This document shows, piece after piece, positions 46,137 to 55,607 of a stretch of DNA of 64,000 nucleotides. The notes beneath the pieces are model-generated. The model saw nothing but the letters and a program-made list of their open reading frames with translations, did not search any database and was not told the DNA's origin. The position numbers and the translations under genes are program-made. The stretch is from Pristionchus mayeri (Eukaryota > Nematoda > Chromadorea > Rhabditida > Neodiplogasteridae). The stretch spans positions 39,538,661 to 39,602,660 of the forward strand of contig BTRK01000002.1 of assembly GCA_036245805.1 (NCBI GenBank), given 5' to 3'. Position 1 is the first letter of the stretch, and the number at the start of each line of letters is the position of its first letter.

Positions 46137-47200
46137 TAATTCACTGCCGTATTTTAAGATAGGTCTAACATAAACAGAGAAAAGACGAGCGTAAAGTTTT
46201 GGACTACGTGAGGAAAAGGTTCTGGTAATATAGGCACAACGCAAACGTGCTCGAGAAACAATACACTTAATGTGACTATCAAATGAGAGAGTACTATAGT
46301 AAGAGACGCCAAGATCCTTAAACAATTTAACGACAGGAAGAATATGATTGTCAATTGTGAAATCTATACTAGGATGCCTATTTCCAATTCGCATTATGAC
46401 AGTTTTGGAGGTGGAAATGGATAAACCCCATTTGTGGGACCAGTGAGAGAGAGCATCGAGAGATGATTGTAGCAAGGAGGAGTCATCAATCGCGTAAAGT
46501 TTGATGTCATCAGCATATATATTGCGGTGGATACCTGGCGGGATGACATGCGAAATATCGGAGACATATATACTAAACAATAAAGGACCTACGCAAGATC
46601 CCTGTGGGACCCCTGAGCTAACTGGATACGATGGAGAGAAATTATTATCGACGATGACAGACTGTGTTCTACCCTCAAGGAATGACGCTATCCATCTAAG
46701 AAGGCAGCCAGAAATACCAAGCAGGGCAAATTTCTGTAGGAGCAAGTCAATGAGAATGGAATCGTATGCTTTATTAAAGTCAATGAAAGCTACAGAGATG
46801 AATCGGTTGCTGTCAAGGGCCTATAAACGCTTTGCATATGATTCGCTCGAACACTTTAGACGAGGAGCATGTCAGAGAGATGGGTCGATAGGAGGAAGGA
46901 TCGCTTTTGGGACCCTTACGCTTGTAAACTGCGCGAACGAAAGCAGTCTTCCAAATGGAGGGACAGATACCGAGCAGTAGGAAACGATGGAAAAGAAGGG
47001 AGAGCGGAGCGAAAATGTTATCGGCTGTGTTCTTGAGAAAGACGAATTTGATCTATTGGAAAAGGAAGCTCGGAAAGTTTCAGCGAGAACAGTTGCTTTA
47101 GAGGAAGCAGAATGGTGACAACCGTTAGAAATAAGAGTTGGGAGAGATGGGGATTCGTCCTTAATTCTATCGGATGCAAGGCGATAAAAAGCACGTAAGT

Positions 47201-47506
47201 TGCGAGATCGATTTTTTCCATGAACCCCATACGTCTAAAAGAAGTAACGTCACTTATTTCAGTGACGTCACTCATATGCCCTCAGGGCAGATAGTGCTCA
47301 ATATTACTAATTAGTTGATACCAATCACGCAGTTCTGTCACCGCTATGTACTAAGATATTTCGAGATGCGATTTTGCCGTTTGCGTTTTTGTCGCTTGCG
47401 CTTTTGTCTTTTTTGGCACTGCGCTTTTGTCGTTGCGGTTCTGTCATACCCCCATCCAGATCGTGTAAGAATCAAGCAAACAATTTTGAATCTATGTGAT
47501 TTATAC
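47201..47506. other. No gene recognised
   Basis: Plus strand 47365-47450 has imperfect iterations of TTTTGTCG/TTTGCG. No coding signal. Confidence 0.4.
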
Positions 47507-48589
47507 AGGGTGCGAGAAAAGTATGGTGACAAATATTATGTGTAATATCTCACGAGCTCGCAATCATCATGCATCCAGGTTGGGCCTCAATATACCTGAG
47601 CATAATAGCTCCAAGATATGCATCTTAGTTTCCCACCTAGGATATCAGGCTCTTAGAGCTGCGCGAAATTCAACTTGGAATTTATGATGCCTTGACCCGC
47701 AGCTCATTTTTCGTACAAATGATAACTCCAAAAATTCGGATAAGTATTACCTATCTATTTTAGCTTGATTAAATAGAGAAACCATTCAGCATTAGATTAC
47801 TCTTGCTAACCTAGAGCTATCTTATTAGATATCGGAAAAATATCAACTTATCGAGCGCGTACTTTGATGATGACACAAAACTTGAAAAGTGACATTTTCA
47901 GTTTTCATATTCTGCATGCATATTTCTTAACATAACTTTGTTTCACATATTACGGGGTCGTATTGTGAATTTTGGATGTATCAAATTGAATAAAAACGTG
48001 GTCGTAGTATGGAAATCAGATATGATAAAATATCGCTGATATGGCCAGTTGGGATAATTTCGAACACTCTAAAGAAAAAGGTTCGCAATCCCAAAGGAAA
48101 CTCAATGCAAACTTACGCTCCTGAGAGGTTAAATATCATATTAAATATAACGCGAATATTATAACTTTCGAGATTAATGAATGCAACTTCTGAGTACAAA
48201 AAATTTTTTTCGAGGGCCGTTTCTAAGAAATCCATTTAAAAACTGTTTCTGGTGTAGAACCTAACCCCCGAAGTAAATGGGTCACATATTTAGACTGATA
48301 TAGTGTTGCACTAATCAGAAAAAAAAATGGGTTGACTGCTTCATCTCTATAGTTGTTCTAATGGGGCAACAAAGAACACGTCGTATTTAGTATCGTAAAA
48401 ATGCAATTTTTTATGCATCATTTCTTTGATAAGTTAATACTCTTAAGCAAGTAGGAATATATCTATGTAATTTATGCGTTAATTAGCTAAATATCTAAGG
48501 AACACAATGTAGAAAATAGAGATAATTTGAAACAGTGTACATCGAGTAGGGTGAAATTGATTTTGTCACCATACTTTTCTCGCACCCTG
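47507..48589. mobile_element. Tc1/mariner-type MITE
   Basis: 1083 bp with perfect 28-bp inverted ends beginning CAGGGTGCGAGAAAAGTATG and flanked by TA (47505-47506, 48590-48591). The interior is AT-rich with no transposase. The CAGGGTG start and TA site fit Tc1/mariner. Confidence 0.85.
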
Positions 48590-49069
48590 TACATGGCGGA
48601 ATATTTTATCTTGGCCCAATCTTAAATGTGGAAGCATAAAGTCGAAGACAACAGTCAAGGCGTTATATTAATAGACTTTTGGGTGCATCTTGGCACTGAT
48701 GATTGTGTTGCTGAGCATATACGACACGTTTATTTGAGAATTGTTGGAACACCGATTGGAAAACGATCATTTTCTGCCGCCCGCTCAGAAAAGAGCGGTG
48801 TGAAATGAAAATGCTATGTTGAAAATAATGTTCAAACGATAGTAGAATGGGCCTGTAACATTCCACCATCCTTATATGAGCATATACCGTAACCCTCTGG
48901 GACCCACCTACCGTAACCCGCAAGTAGTGTGCGACCACTCGGACTCTGGGAAATATCTACCGTAACCCGCATCTAGTGAGAGAGCACTTTAAATACTACC
49001 CCCCCCCCTTTTTCTAACCTAGAAAAATGTCCCCGCTCAATATTGACCATATATGCGCATTATTGATCT
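48590..49069. other. No gene recognised
   Basis: A 60-codon plus frame (48626-48808) is unassigned. Two imperfect copies of CTACCGTAACCCGCA lie at about 48908 and 48958. A run of C is at 49000-49008. Confidence 0.4.
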
Positions 49070-49205
49070 TTACATTACCATACAGTACCATACAGTACAA
49101 TACAGTACCGTACAGTACCACACAGTACCATACAGTACCATACAGTACCGTACAGTACCATACAGTACCATTCAGTACCATACAGCACCATAAAATACCG
49201 TAACC
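49070..49205. repeat. 10-bp satellite CATACAGTAC
   Basis: About thirteen head-to-tail copies of CATACAGTAC with single-base variants (CGTACAGTAC, CACACAGTAC). Minus-strand open frames rich in Val-Leu-Tyr-Gly-Thr are artefacts of this array. Confidence 0.95.
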
Positions 49206-49650
49206 TACCGTACCCCGCACTTTGACAAGTGACTATTTTCGCGCCATTTTGAATACATAATTGATCAGTCAACTCTCTGTCAAAGTAACGGTGGCAAATA
49301 GTATCAAATTGTCACAATAGTGAGCAAATGACTACAGTAACCACGGAGCAATAGACATACAAGCACATCTCAACATCGGTTCACACTCAAATGAGGTTCA
49401 CCTACTCCATGGATGACTCATATCCAGCAGTTGTTCATGTGGTTAGTTCTTTCAAACAAACAGCTGACGCCCACTAGCCCCGGGAATATCCCCCATCTGA
49501 CGCCCCCACACAGCTGCTATGCGCCTACGAGATATCCCCACACTCTCGCGTATTGCTCTCCGCGCTATTAGCGCGCGTTTCTGGCCATTTCTCTAAAGAC
49601 CCCAACTCTCAGTGTTTCTTCTCAAATTTCTTTATCTCAACAAAGTACAT

Positions 49651-50055
49651 TTACAGTTCATACTCATCAGTCGTAATCGGTTTGCATTTGGGGTCACTAT
49701 TAAATAGGATATGAATTGAGAACTTATCATTATAGTTCACACCCCGACCACTCTGATTGATACAGTAAATGGTGTGTGCCACTTGAACCCCAACATTCGT
49801 TCGCCGATTGGCCCTGCTGACGAACATACCATTGTCATTGTCTGGGTCAAATGTGGGGTGAAGGATCATAATTGAGTAATAGGTTTCAGGGGTGAAAAGT
49901 TGGGTAATAGTATCCACGAATCTTTGAAGAGTTACTTCAAATGTAGTGCGCGGTTCACCGTTCAGCAACGGGTCGACAATTCGGAAACCTTCAAATACTA
50001 TCGCCCCGTAATAACGACGTTCTCTTTCATCTTCAGGTACCCCGACTCGAACCAT
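49651..50055 (-). CDS. Uncharacterised protein in Maverick-like fragment
   Basis: 134 codons, intact from Met to stop, starting MVRVGVPEDERERRYYGAIV and including TFEVTLQRFVDTITQLF and NRRTNVGVQVAHTIY. Mixed beta-like composition without membrane segments. Lies after the minor capsid-like frame in the same direction, so probably another structural or accessory protein of the same element. Not recognised. Confidence 0.4.
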   Translation of the reverse strand: MVRVGVPEDERERRYYGAIVFEGFRIVDPLLNGEPRTTFEVTLQRFVDTITQLFTPETYYSIMILHPTFDPDNDNGMFVSRANRRTNVGVQVAHTIYCINQSGRGVNYNDKFSIHILFNSDPKCKPITTDEYEL

Positions 50056-50097
50056 ATCAAATGAGTAATTTTGCCCTTAAATTTATTATTGATTTGC

Positions 50098-50307
50098 TCA
50101 TCTCTTACGTTTTAGTACCTTGCTCCAAACGATTACGCAGGCGGTCATAGATTTCTGATTGAGATGGCATGAGGCAACTGTACACAGTCGCTGTTTCTGT
50201 GAAAATGACCACAAAATAACACCGAAGGGCGGGGCAATCCCATTATATCCAATGTCCTTACAACACTCTCGGTATAATGATTTATCGAAATTATGATTAC
50301 AACACAA
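50098..50307 (-). CDS. Small cysteine-rich frame next to Maverick-like genes
   Basis: 69 codons from the first Met, though the frame is open a little further upstream. Cysteine-rich (LDLCCNHNFDKSLYRECCKD) with a basic C-terminus (KVLKRKR). Function not recognised. Only its position and strand link it to the Maverick-like fragment. Confidence 0.35.
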   Translation of the reverse strand: MCCNHNFDKSLYRECCKDIGYNGIAPPFGVILWSFSQKQRLCTVASCHLNQKSMTACVIVWSKVLKRKR

Positions 50308-50335
50308 ATCAAGTAGACAATAAGGGTTACATGAA

Positions 50336-50704
50336 TCAAATGTAATGCTTTCTTTGAACTTGTCCGACAGCTCTCTTTCGTTTTCTCTTTCCGAGTCCAG
50401 TCAAATTACGCACTTGACTTCTGCTGTGTGTTTTCCCTGCCTCTTTGAGTGGAACGCCCTGCTTGACGTCAGAAACAATTCCCGTTAGCCCGCCCAGCAC
50501 TGCTTTACCAATTGGACTATCCAAAAACTTTGGAATCGATCGCCAGATTGTTGAAACAATACTACCCAGCGACCCACCCCTTTGATATATTTTCCCCTGA
50601 TAAAATGCAATTTCCCCACCCCCGTTCTGTGATCCCATTAGTTTCAACCAATCTTCTTTATCTGGCTCAAAATACGTATACTTCATGGTAATACAACCGC
50701 TCAA
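50336..50704 (-). CDS. Maverick-type minor capsid-like protein
   Basis: 122 codons. After a short N-terminal region come IAFYQGKIYQRGGSLGSIVS, WRSIPKFLDSPIGKAVLGG and a basic C-terminus (GLGKRKRKRAVGQVQRKHY). The glycine-rich YQRGG start, hydrophobic amphipathic middle and basic tail match the small minor-capsid (pVI/pX-like) proteins of Maverick/Polinton elements. Frame intact, but the element is otherwise incomplete, so expression is unlikely. Alternative: an unrelated basic protein. Confidence 0.5.
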   Translation of the reverse strand: MSGCITMKYTYFEPDKEDWLKLMGSQNGGGEIAFYQGKIYQRGGSLGSIVSTIWRSIPKFLDSPIGKAVLGGLTGIVSDVKQGVPLKEAGKTHSRSQVRNLTGLGKRKRKRAVGQVQRKHYI

Positions 50705-50728
50705 CAGTAATGAAAAATAACAGAATGA

Positions 50729-50996
50729 CTAGGATTTTCTGCGGAGATGTAGCATTGCAACGGCTGTGCCGTAGTGAAATTTTACTTTTTCACCATATTC
50801 ATTGCGGATATCGATTTGAATGCTGGAGATTATACCGGTGCGGCATTTGTAATATCTAATCGGGTTAAACACAGCATCACAAATACTGCCATATGGTCCA
50901 CTTACTGGTACAATTCTCAGTTGGTTTGCAGTGGTATCGCCCAAAATTGAGTAACTTGCAATGTCACTGTAAACGTACAGCGTACTTGAACCAATT
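50729..50996 (-). pseudogene. Maverick-type structural protein, C-terminal fragment (F54H12.2-like)
   Basis: Reads SSTLYVYSDIASYSILGDTT, then LRIVPVSGPYG, and ends IDIRNEYGEKVKFHYGTAVA and LHLRRKS. The combination VYSDI / GDT...LR..P / I.IRN..GE.V.F..G / LH.RR recalls the C-terminus of the widespread F54H12.2-like proteins that accompany Maverick capsid genes. The N-terminal portion is missing, with a stop just upstream of the open part. Family assignment is from memory of motif style and needs a search. Confidence 0.5.
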
Positions 50997-53900
50997 TGCG
51001 GGGTTCAACTTCTTGTTTGCTTCTCTCTTTTCTCTAGTGGTTAGGTCTTAGCCTTTATCTCAACTAGATTATGCGGTTCAAGGAAGTTCGAATTTACTAT
51101 CTACATCTCCCTTTCATACTAGGAGTGTGGTGTGGTACTAGCCTACATCTCTACTAGTTATTATCGTGTTTAGGAGTTCGACTTTCTTGTCTACGTCTCC
51201 CTTTTCATGAAGTTCTGACGGGAACTTGGCTTAGATTAGTTCTGTGACTGCCAAAGTTCAACCGTTTACTTATCAGATTCAGTGTTCGTCTTTACTTCAG
51301 TGCTCGATGGTACCTCTTCTTGCGAGGTAGTCGCGACAACCCATTAGCATTCCAGAATTCGATGAGTAACTCTATTGATTGGATTGTCCACTACCGGTTC
51401 CCTCCACTGTGTTTGGAGACCTCTGGGCTTCGGTTGCCCCTAGGTTCTTTTGGAATTCCCGGTGTTCGGTCCGAAGCACCTTTCCAGCGGTTGGTGATCA
51501 ACATGAAGTGAGGGTTTGTCTCCTCTCTTAGCTACGAAAGTTTTACTAGGCCTTTGTTTGCCATAGTTATTTTCCGCTTTTCTTATGAAAGGAATGCAAG
51601 CGAACTGGTGGTATTATCATTCCCGTCAGGAGTTGAATGATACGCCTATCTGTTCGGTCATAATCTGTATGACTCGTTCGTGGCTGGCTTAACGGAATCA
51701 TATGGTCGTCCTGTGGCGACCACTCAGCCTGTAGTGTGCGTAGTGTGCTCATTATGAGTTCTCCACTTTATACGCTCCTTGTGCTCAACACTGTTTCCAA
51801 CTAGACTGTATTGATCGTCTGTGTGGAATGTAATAGTGGAGCTATATCCTACCTTTTCCAGGTGGAGGCTATATCCGATTAATACGGTAGACTTATTGTT
51901 GTCCTGTACCGTCTCCTGAGATCAATTGAAATGATCTGGTATAGAGAGTGGCAACTTCGAGGGTGCTGTCAACAACTCTAAACTCGGATTTGATCCCGGC
52001 CTTGCACACGGATGTTCCGATAGTATTGTCGTCGGGAACCTTCAATGTCTTTCCGAAATTGGTAGAGCATAATTACGGAGGTTTGCTCTACCGCTGGTCA
52101 TCTGACGTTTTCTCTTTTCATCGTCATTCGATGCTGTTTCGTGACGTCATCGAGGTGGATCACCACACCATCGATACCGGTCCAATACTGTTTCCAGGCT
52201 CTTTAGGAATATTGCCGGGGCTGAGACAAGTTCAAATCAGGCTCTCATACTATAGGGAAGTTTGTGGAATGTGCCTCTATGCATGTCTTTACCTCGTCAC
52301 GTCTACTCCGTCTGAAGTCAGGCATCCTTCAGACCCACTTTGGAGTTTCTCATTCTCTACCATCCAGCACAATGGGAGAATATCACCTGCGCGGTTAGAG
52401 GTTACCAGCGCGGCTATAACAGAAATCGGGAGATCCAGGAAATCCGTTATTTAGTTTCTTTCCGTTCCACGGTCAGCTTCCTCAAAGCTTCCGGGCTTGC
52501 TCAACTCAACTGGTTCTGGTACAAACTCAGGAGTGAATAGTCGTCTATACTGTTTGACAATGTTCATTTTAGAGTTGCCTCCACTAAGACATTGCGAGTG
52601 GTACCGCCGGACTTGTGCACGCACCGGTTCGGTTTTACCCTCCTACAAGCTTTAGTACGATAGGTCGCTAGTAAACGTGCCAGGTTTCTGCGAACATTCC
52701 GGCTTGCACAGAGAGCTCGATGGCTCTACCGATTCATACCGTCTAAGCTTCGCAATGCTGTGTTCCTCTTCAGAACGATCTCATGCCCAGCCTGTAGCAC
52801 CGTTAGCTCCTCCATTTCTGGGGAGCATGGCTCATCGACTTTTAGTGGCATGAGGGTCAAACAGGACCCGAGATCTCTTGTATGGGTTTTACGCAGCATG
52901 TGCCTTCACATGCTCCTCGTAGTCTCTGATTGGTTTTGAACGACTATCTCACTAAGATATAAAATTACCATTGCTGTGGTTACAGTATTGCTCCATCTCT
53001 GGGCAGACAGGGTTAAGTCCTCTTGTCTATTATTTATTCTCCCGTAACCCAGCCTGGTTCACAGCTTCTTGTTGAAAACTCTTGTGTGGTTTTCCTTGCT
53101 GGTATTTAAGTCGTTTCCGTTCTCACTCCTCCGATGCTTTATTCGGGAGATGGCGAGTGACATGTAAAGGAGGTACATCAACCTCTCAATACAGTAACAA
53201 TGCTGGTTCCTCACTGACCATACTAGTGATTTCTGTCAGTTATCGGAATCCACTAATGTCAGTTGACTATCCTGTTCGGTATGGAGATTGAGACAACATG
53301 TCCTTCTAGTCAGAGAAACCACTGTACCTGGGTGAGAAGGTAGTGTGGCCATAGTATCTGATGCTCTGTGCTCAACTATTCAACGAATGAGGGGTTTCGC
53401 ACCTGACATTGGACAAAATCCTTGTTTACGGACCAATCAGTAATCATTTTGAGTCCTCACAAGGGGTGGTGGTGGTTGGTTCATTCTCAACACTCTGCTA
53501 CGATCAACTGGTTTTGTTGATCATGAGTGGGTAATTATCACAATCAATTATTTTGAGGGTGTAGAGGCTCCCTTCGGTCATGGTAATTGGAGAAATCCTG
53601 CAGTTCAGTTCCAAGCTAGGACTAGATCCTTCGAGGGGTGGGATTTTCCACAGGAGATTTCCCCCGAACGGGATCTTTCCACCGTATCCAGTACCGATAG
53701 TGTTACGGTATGTTGACTGGATCTTCCTACTCGATGGGATGGGAGTGTCCCACTCGAGGAAAGTGTCTTCCACCCAAATTGTAGAATCATTTCTAACTCT
53801 CGCAAGGTGAGGTGGTGGTCGGTGTTATCGCCCGCCCACTGTCATTGATAGAGATAAGTGAATGACGAGCAGTGGGAAATAAGGTACGCAGGGAGGGCTA

Positions 53901-54290
53901 ACCCTTTACCTGCTTTATGGTTTGAAGGATCACCTGCAGCTCATGTAACGAGCCAGGTCAGCTCCCTGGACCTGAGGAAGCGTTGCCTCCATGGTCAGGC
54001 AGCATCCATTACCACTACTTCCAGCCGATCTGGGATCTCGATTCGATCTTTCGGGTCAGAGAGAGTGTACCGACCACCCATTTCGTATTAACTACGGTAC
54101 CAGGCACGTAGGGCCCAGGTAACCAAGAGATCTTGCCTATCTTTCGGACTTTCACTAGATCTCGATGATCAGTCGAAACACAAGCTCTTGTGCGATCGAT
54201 GGGATACAGTATTGAGGTACTGTAGGCTCAAGCTGAGTGGGTTCGCTGATCGCAGTTATTCAGTGCTTTGTACAGCACATACAGTGTAAT

Positions 54291-54370
54291 GGCATCACTA
54301 TTTTATCTCGGAGAGAGAGAGGGGTTCTCGGAGAGAGGGGAGCTCTCGGAGAGAGGGCCAATGGGTCTGA
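54291..54370. repeat. GAGA-rich direct repeats
   Basis: Plus strand repeats TCTCGGAGAGAG three times with short insertions (GGGGAGC, GGGGTT), followed by GACCAGGGGAGAGGGG. Confidence 0.85.
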
Positions 54371-54390
54371 CCAGGGGAGAGGGGACCTTC

Positions 54391-54401
54391 TGCTTTTATA
54401 G
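54391..54401 (-). promoter_or_regulatory. TATA box of the unassigned minus-strand element
   Basis: TATAAAAGCAG on the minus strand, followed downstream by the GAGA/CTCT repeats and about 3.4 kb of unassigned sequence. Sequence match only. Confidence 0.3.
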
Positions 54402-54649
54402 ATCTTGGACGACAGGCAAATGAGGCGAGGGATGACGTGGCATTGCAAAGTAATCTGTGAGGGAGATAATAGGATTAGAGAAAGGGAGGAGATTATTGAG
54501 TGAGAGGGTTCAGACTAGACCAACTTGTAGTTTAGTCAATCGTCATTGAGGAAGACTGACTTCCTTTGTGACTATAGTTCCTTCACATGCAGTCATAAAT
54601 GAACATAGACAATTGAACACATATTTGAATATAACGAATATAATATCAC

Positions 54650-54890
54650 GCGTGGCGCAGTGGTTGTGCCAGGAATGCGAATCCGATGGCCAAGAGTTCG
54701 ACCTCCCTTGCCTGCAGATCCACCCAGACCACCGGGGTTAAGAAATAGGTCAGACATCCCCCACCACGTGCACACAACACGAGCGGTAGCCTCACGCATA
54801 GGTAATCTCAGGACAGACTGAACGCAGAATTGGCGCGGGGGTGGCAAACCAGCCTTGCTTGGATGCCTCAACTTAAGTTTACGTTATATT
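54650..54890 (+). mobile_element. tRNA-derived SINE
   Basis: Head has a good RNA polymerase III box A (TGGCGCAGTGG at 54653) and a box B-like GAGTTCGACCTCC about 50 bp later. The body contains AGATCCACCCAGACC and GGGGTTAAGAAAT, shared with 42.70-42.94 kb (opposite strand). Ends near an AT-rich tail after 54880. Confidence 0.65.
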
Positions 54891-55564
54891 ATGATAACAA
54901 AACAATTTAAATAAAGACAAGAAAGGTCGAGTAGAATGAAGAACAACGAATACGAAATAATATCGAAATTGATATTGATGAGACTCGAGCCTCCTACTCG
55001 TTTCGGACTTTGTAGAGTCGAATTTACAGTTCTTCACGGACGAGACAACCTAGCAAGTTGATGAAAAAGGGTGCAAACATGCATATTTCGGATTGCAAAC
55101 ATGCGTTTAGATAGGCGTGTGGGCTTTTCGATTGCTTATAGATGGCAGTTTGCGCCTCCGATATGCTGAATTCGATTAAACCTCTAACGGAATGGATACC
55201 GAATTTTGAATTTCAGAATTGCATAATTATGAGTGTTATATTTTCATAACGTAACTATTTTCCACCGATGACTTCCAGAACAACATCAAATAAACAATTT
55301 GCCAAGGTGAAGATATAAATCAAAATCTGGATAAAACACTTCTTAACAGTTCCTGGAGAGGGTAGTATTGGAATCGATAATGCATTTTTTTGAAAAAATT
55401 GAATTATATTCTTTGAGTATAATACTGCTTCTCAAGTGTCCTTCTATGACACTTTACACATTCCGATATGCATAATTCGAAGGAATCTTGCAGAAAGGGG
55501 TGAGAAGAACGTTAAGTTTGGAGACGGAAAGAAAGAAAGACTGAATGAGGCATAAAGTTGCTGG
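54891..55564. other. Upstream region of the secreted-protein gene
   Basis: AT-rich, no ORF. Likely promoter space for the plus-strand gene starting at 55608. Confidence 0.4.
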
Positions 55565-55570
55565 TATAAA
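55565..55570 (+). promoter_or_regulatory. TATA box of the secreted-protein gene
   Basis: TATAAA in the context GGTATAAAAGAAG, 38 bp before the start codon of a signal-peptide-bearing exon. Spacing implies a very short 5' leader. Confidence 0.55.
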
Positions 55571-55607
55571 AGAAGCAATTGGATTAGGAGAAATCACTCG
55601 TTCAAGG

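Larger units (their letters stand above)
44540..47200 (-). mobile_element. Non-LTR retrotransposon reverse transcriptase, broken and interrupted
   Basis: Reading minus from about 47100: LSRNTADNIFAPLSLLFHRF, KTAFVRAVYKRKGPKSD and SYRPISLT (finger motifs), then a deletion/frameshift near 46815, then FIDFNKAYDSI (first Asp), SSGVPQGSCVGPLLF, NIYADDIKLYA (catalytic YADD), KTVIMRIG and KDLGVSYYS. At 46137 the frame is interrupted by a 1367-bp foldback; it resumes at 44769 (WSPSDRENIKLIENVQRK) through LASLESRRGIIELY and, after another frame break near 44620, to a C-terminal tail. CR1/Jockey type. It could belong to the same family as the endonuclease half at 25.4-26.6 kb. Confidence 0.85.
49640..50996 (-). 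mobile_element. Maverick/Polinton-like fragment
   Basis: Four minus-strand frames in close order (50729-50996, 50336-50704, 50098-50307, 49651-50055). Two resemble structural proteins found with Maverick/Polinton elements in animals. No polymerase B, integrase, ATPase or terminal repeats are present, so it is a small remnant. The upstream end is cut at about 50996, where the first frame stops abruptly. Confidence 0.55.
51000..54640. other. Unassigned 3.6-kb region, probably a decayed element
   Basis: Sequence texture changes at 51000: more balanced composition, no introns visible. Longest frames are 168 codons plus (51948-52454) and 89 codons minus (53504-53773, starting MEDTFLEWDTPIPSSRKIQS). 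On the minus strand two short frames overlap by ATGA near 52561, the second reading MNIVKQYRRLFTPEFVPEPV. None gives a family. No terminal repeats found. The minus strand has a TATAAAAGCAG near 54391 upstream of all this, so a minus-oriented element with its own promoter is possible. Confidence 0.35.

Noticed and set aside
49014..49272. Minus-strand open frames rich in Val-Leu-Tyr-Gly-Thr
   Set aside because: They are translations of the 10-bp satellite array.
51948..52454. 168-codon plus-strand frame
   Set aside because: No motif, no splice sites, and competing frames on the other strand; not called as a gene.
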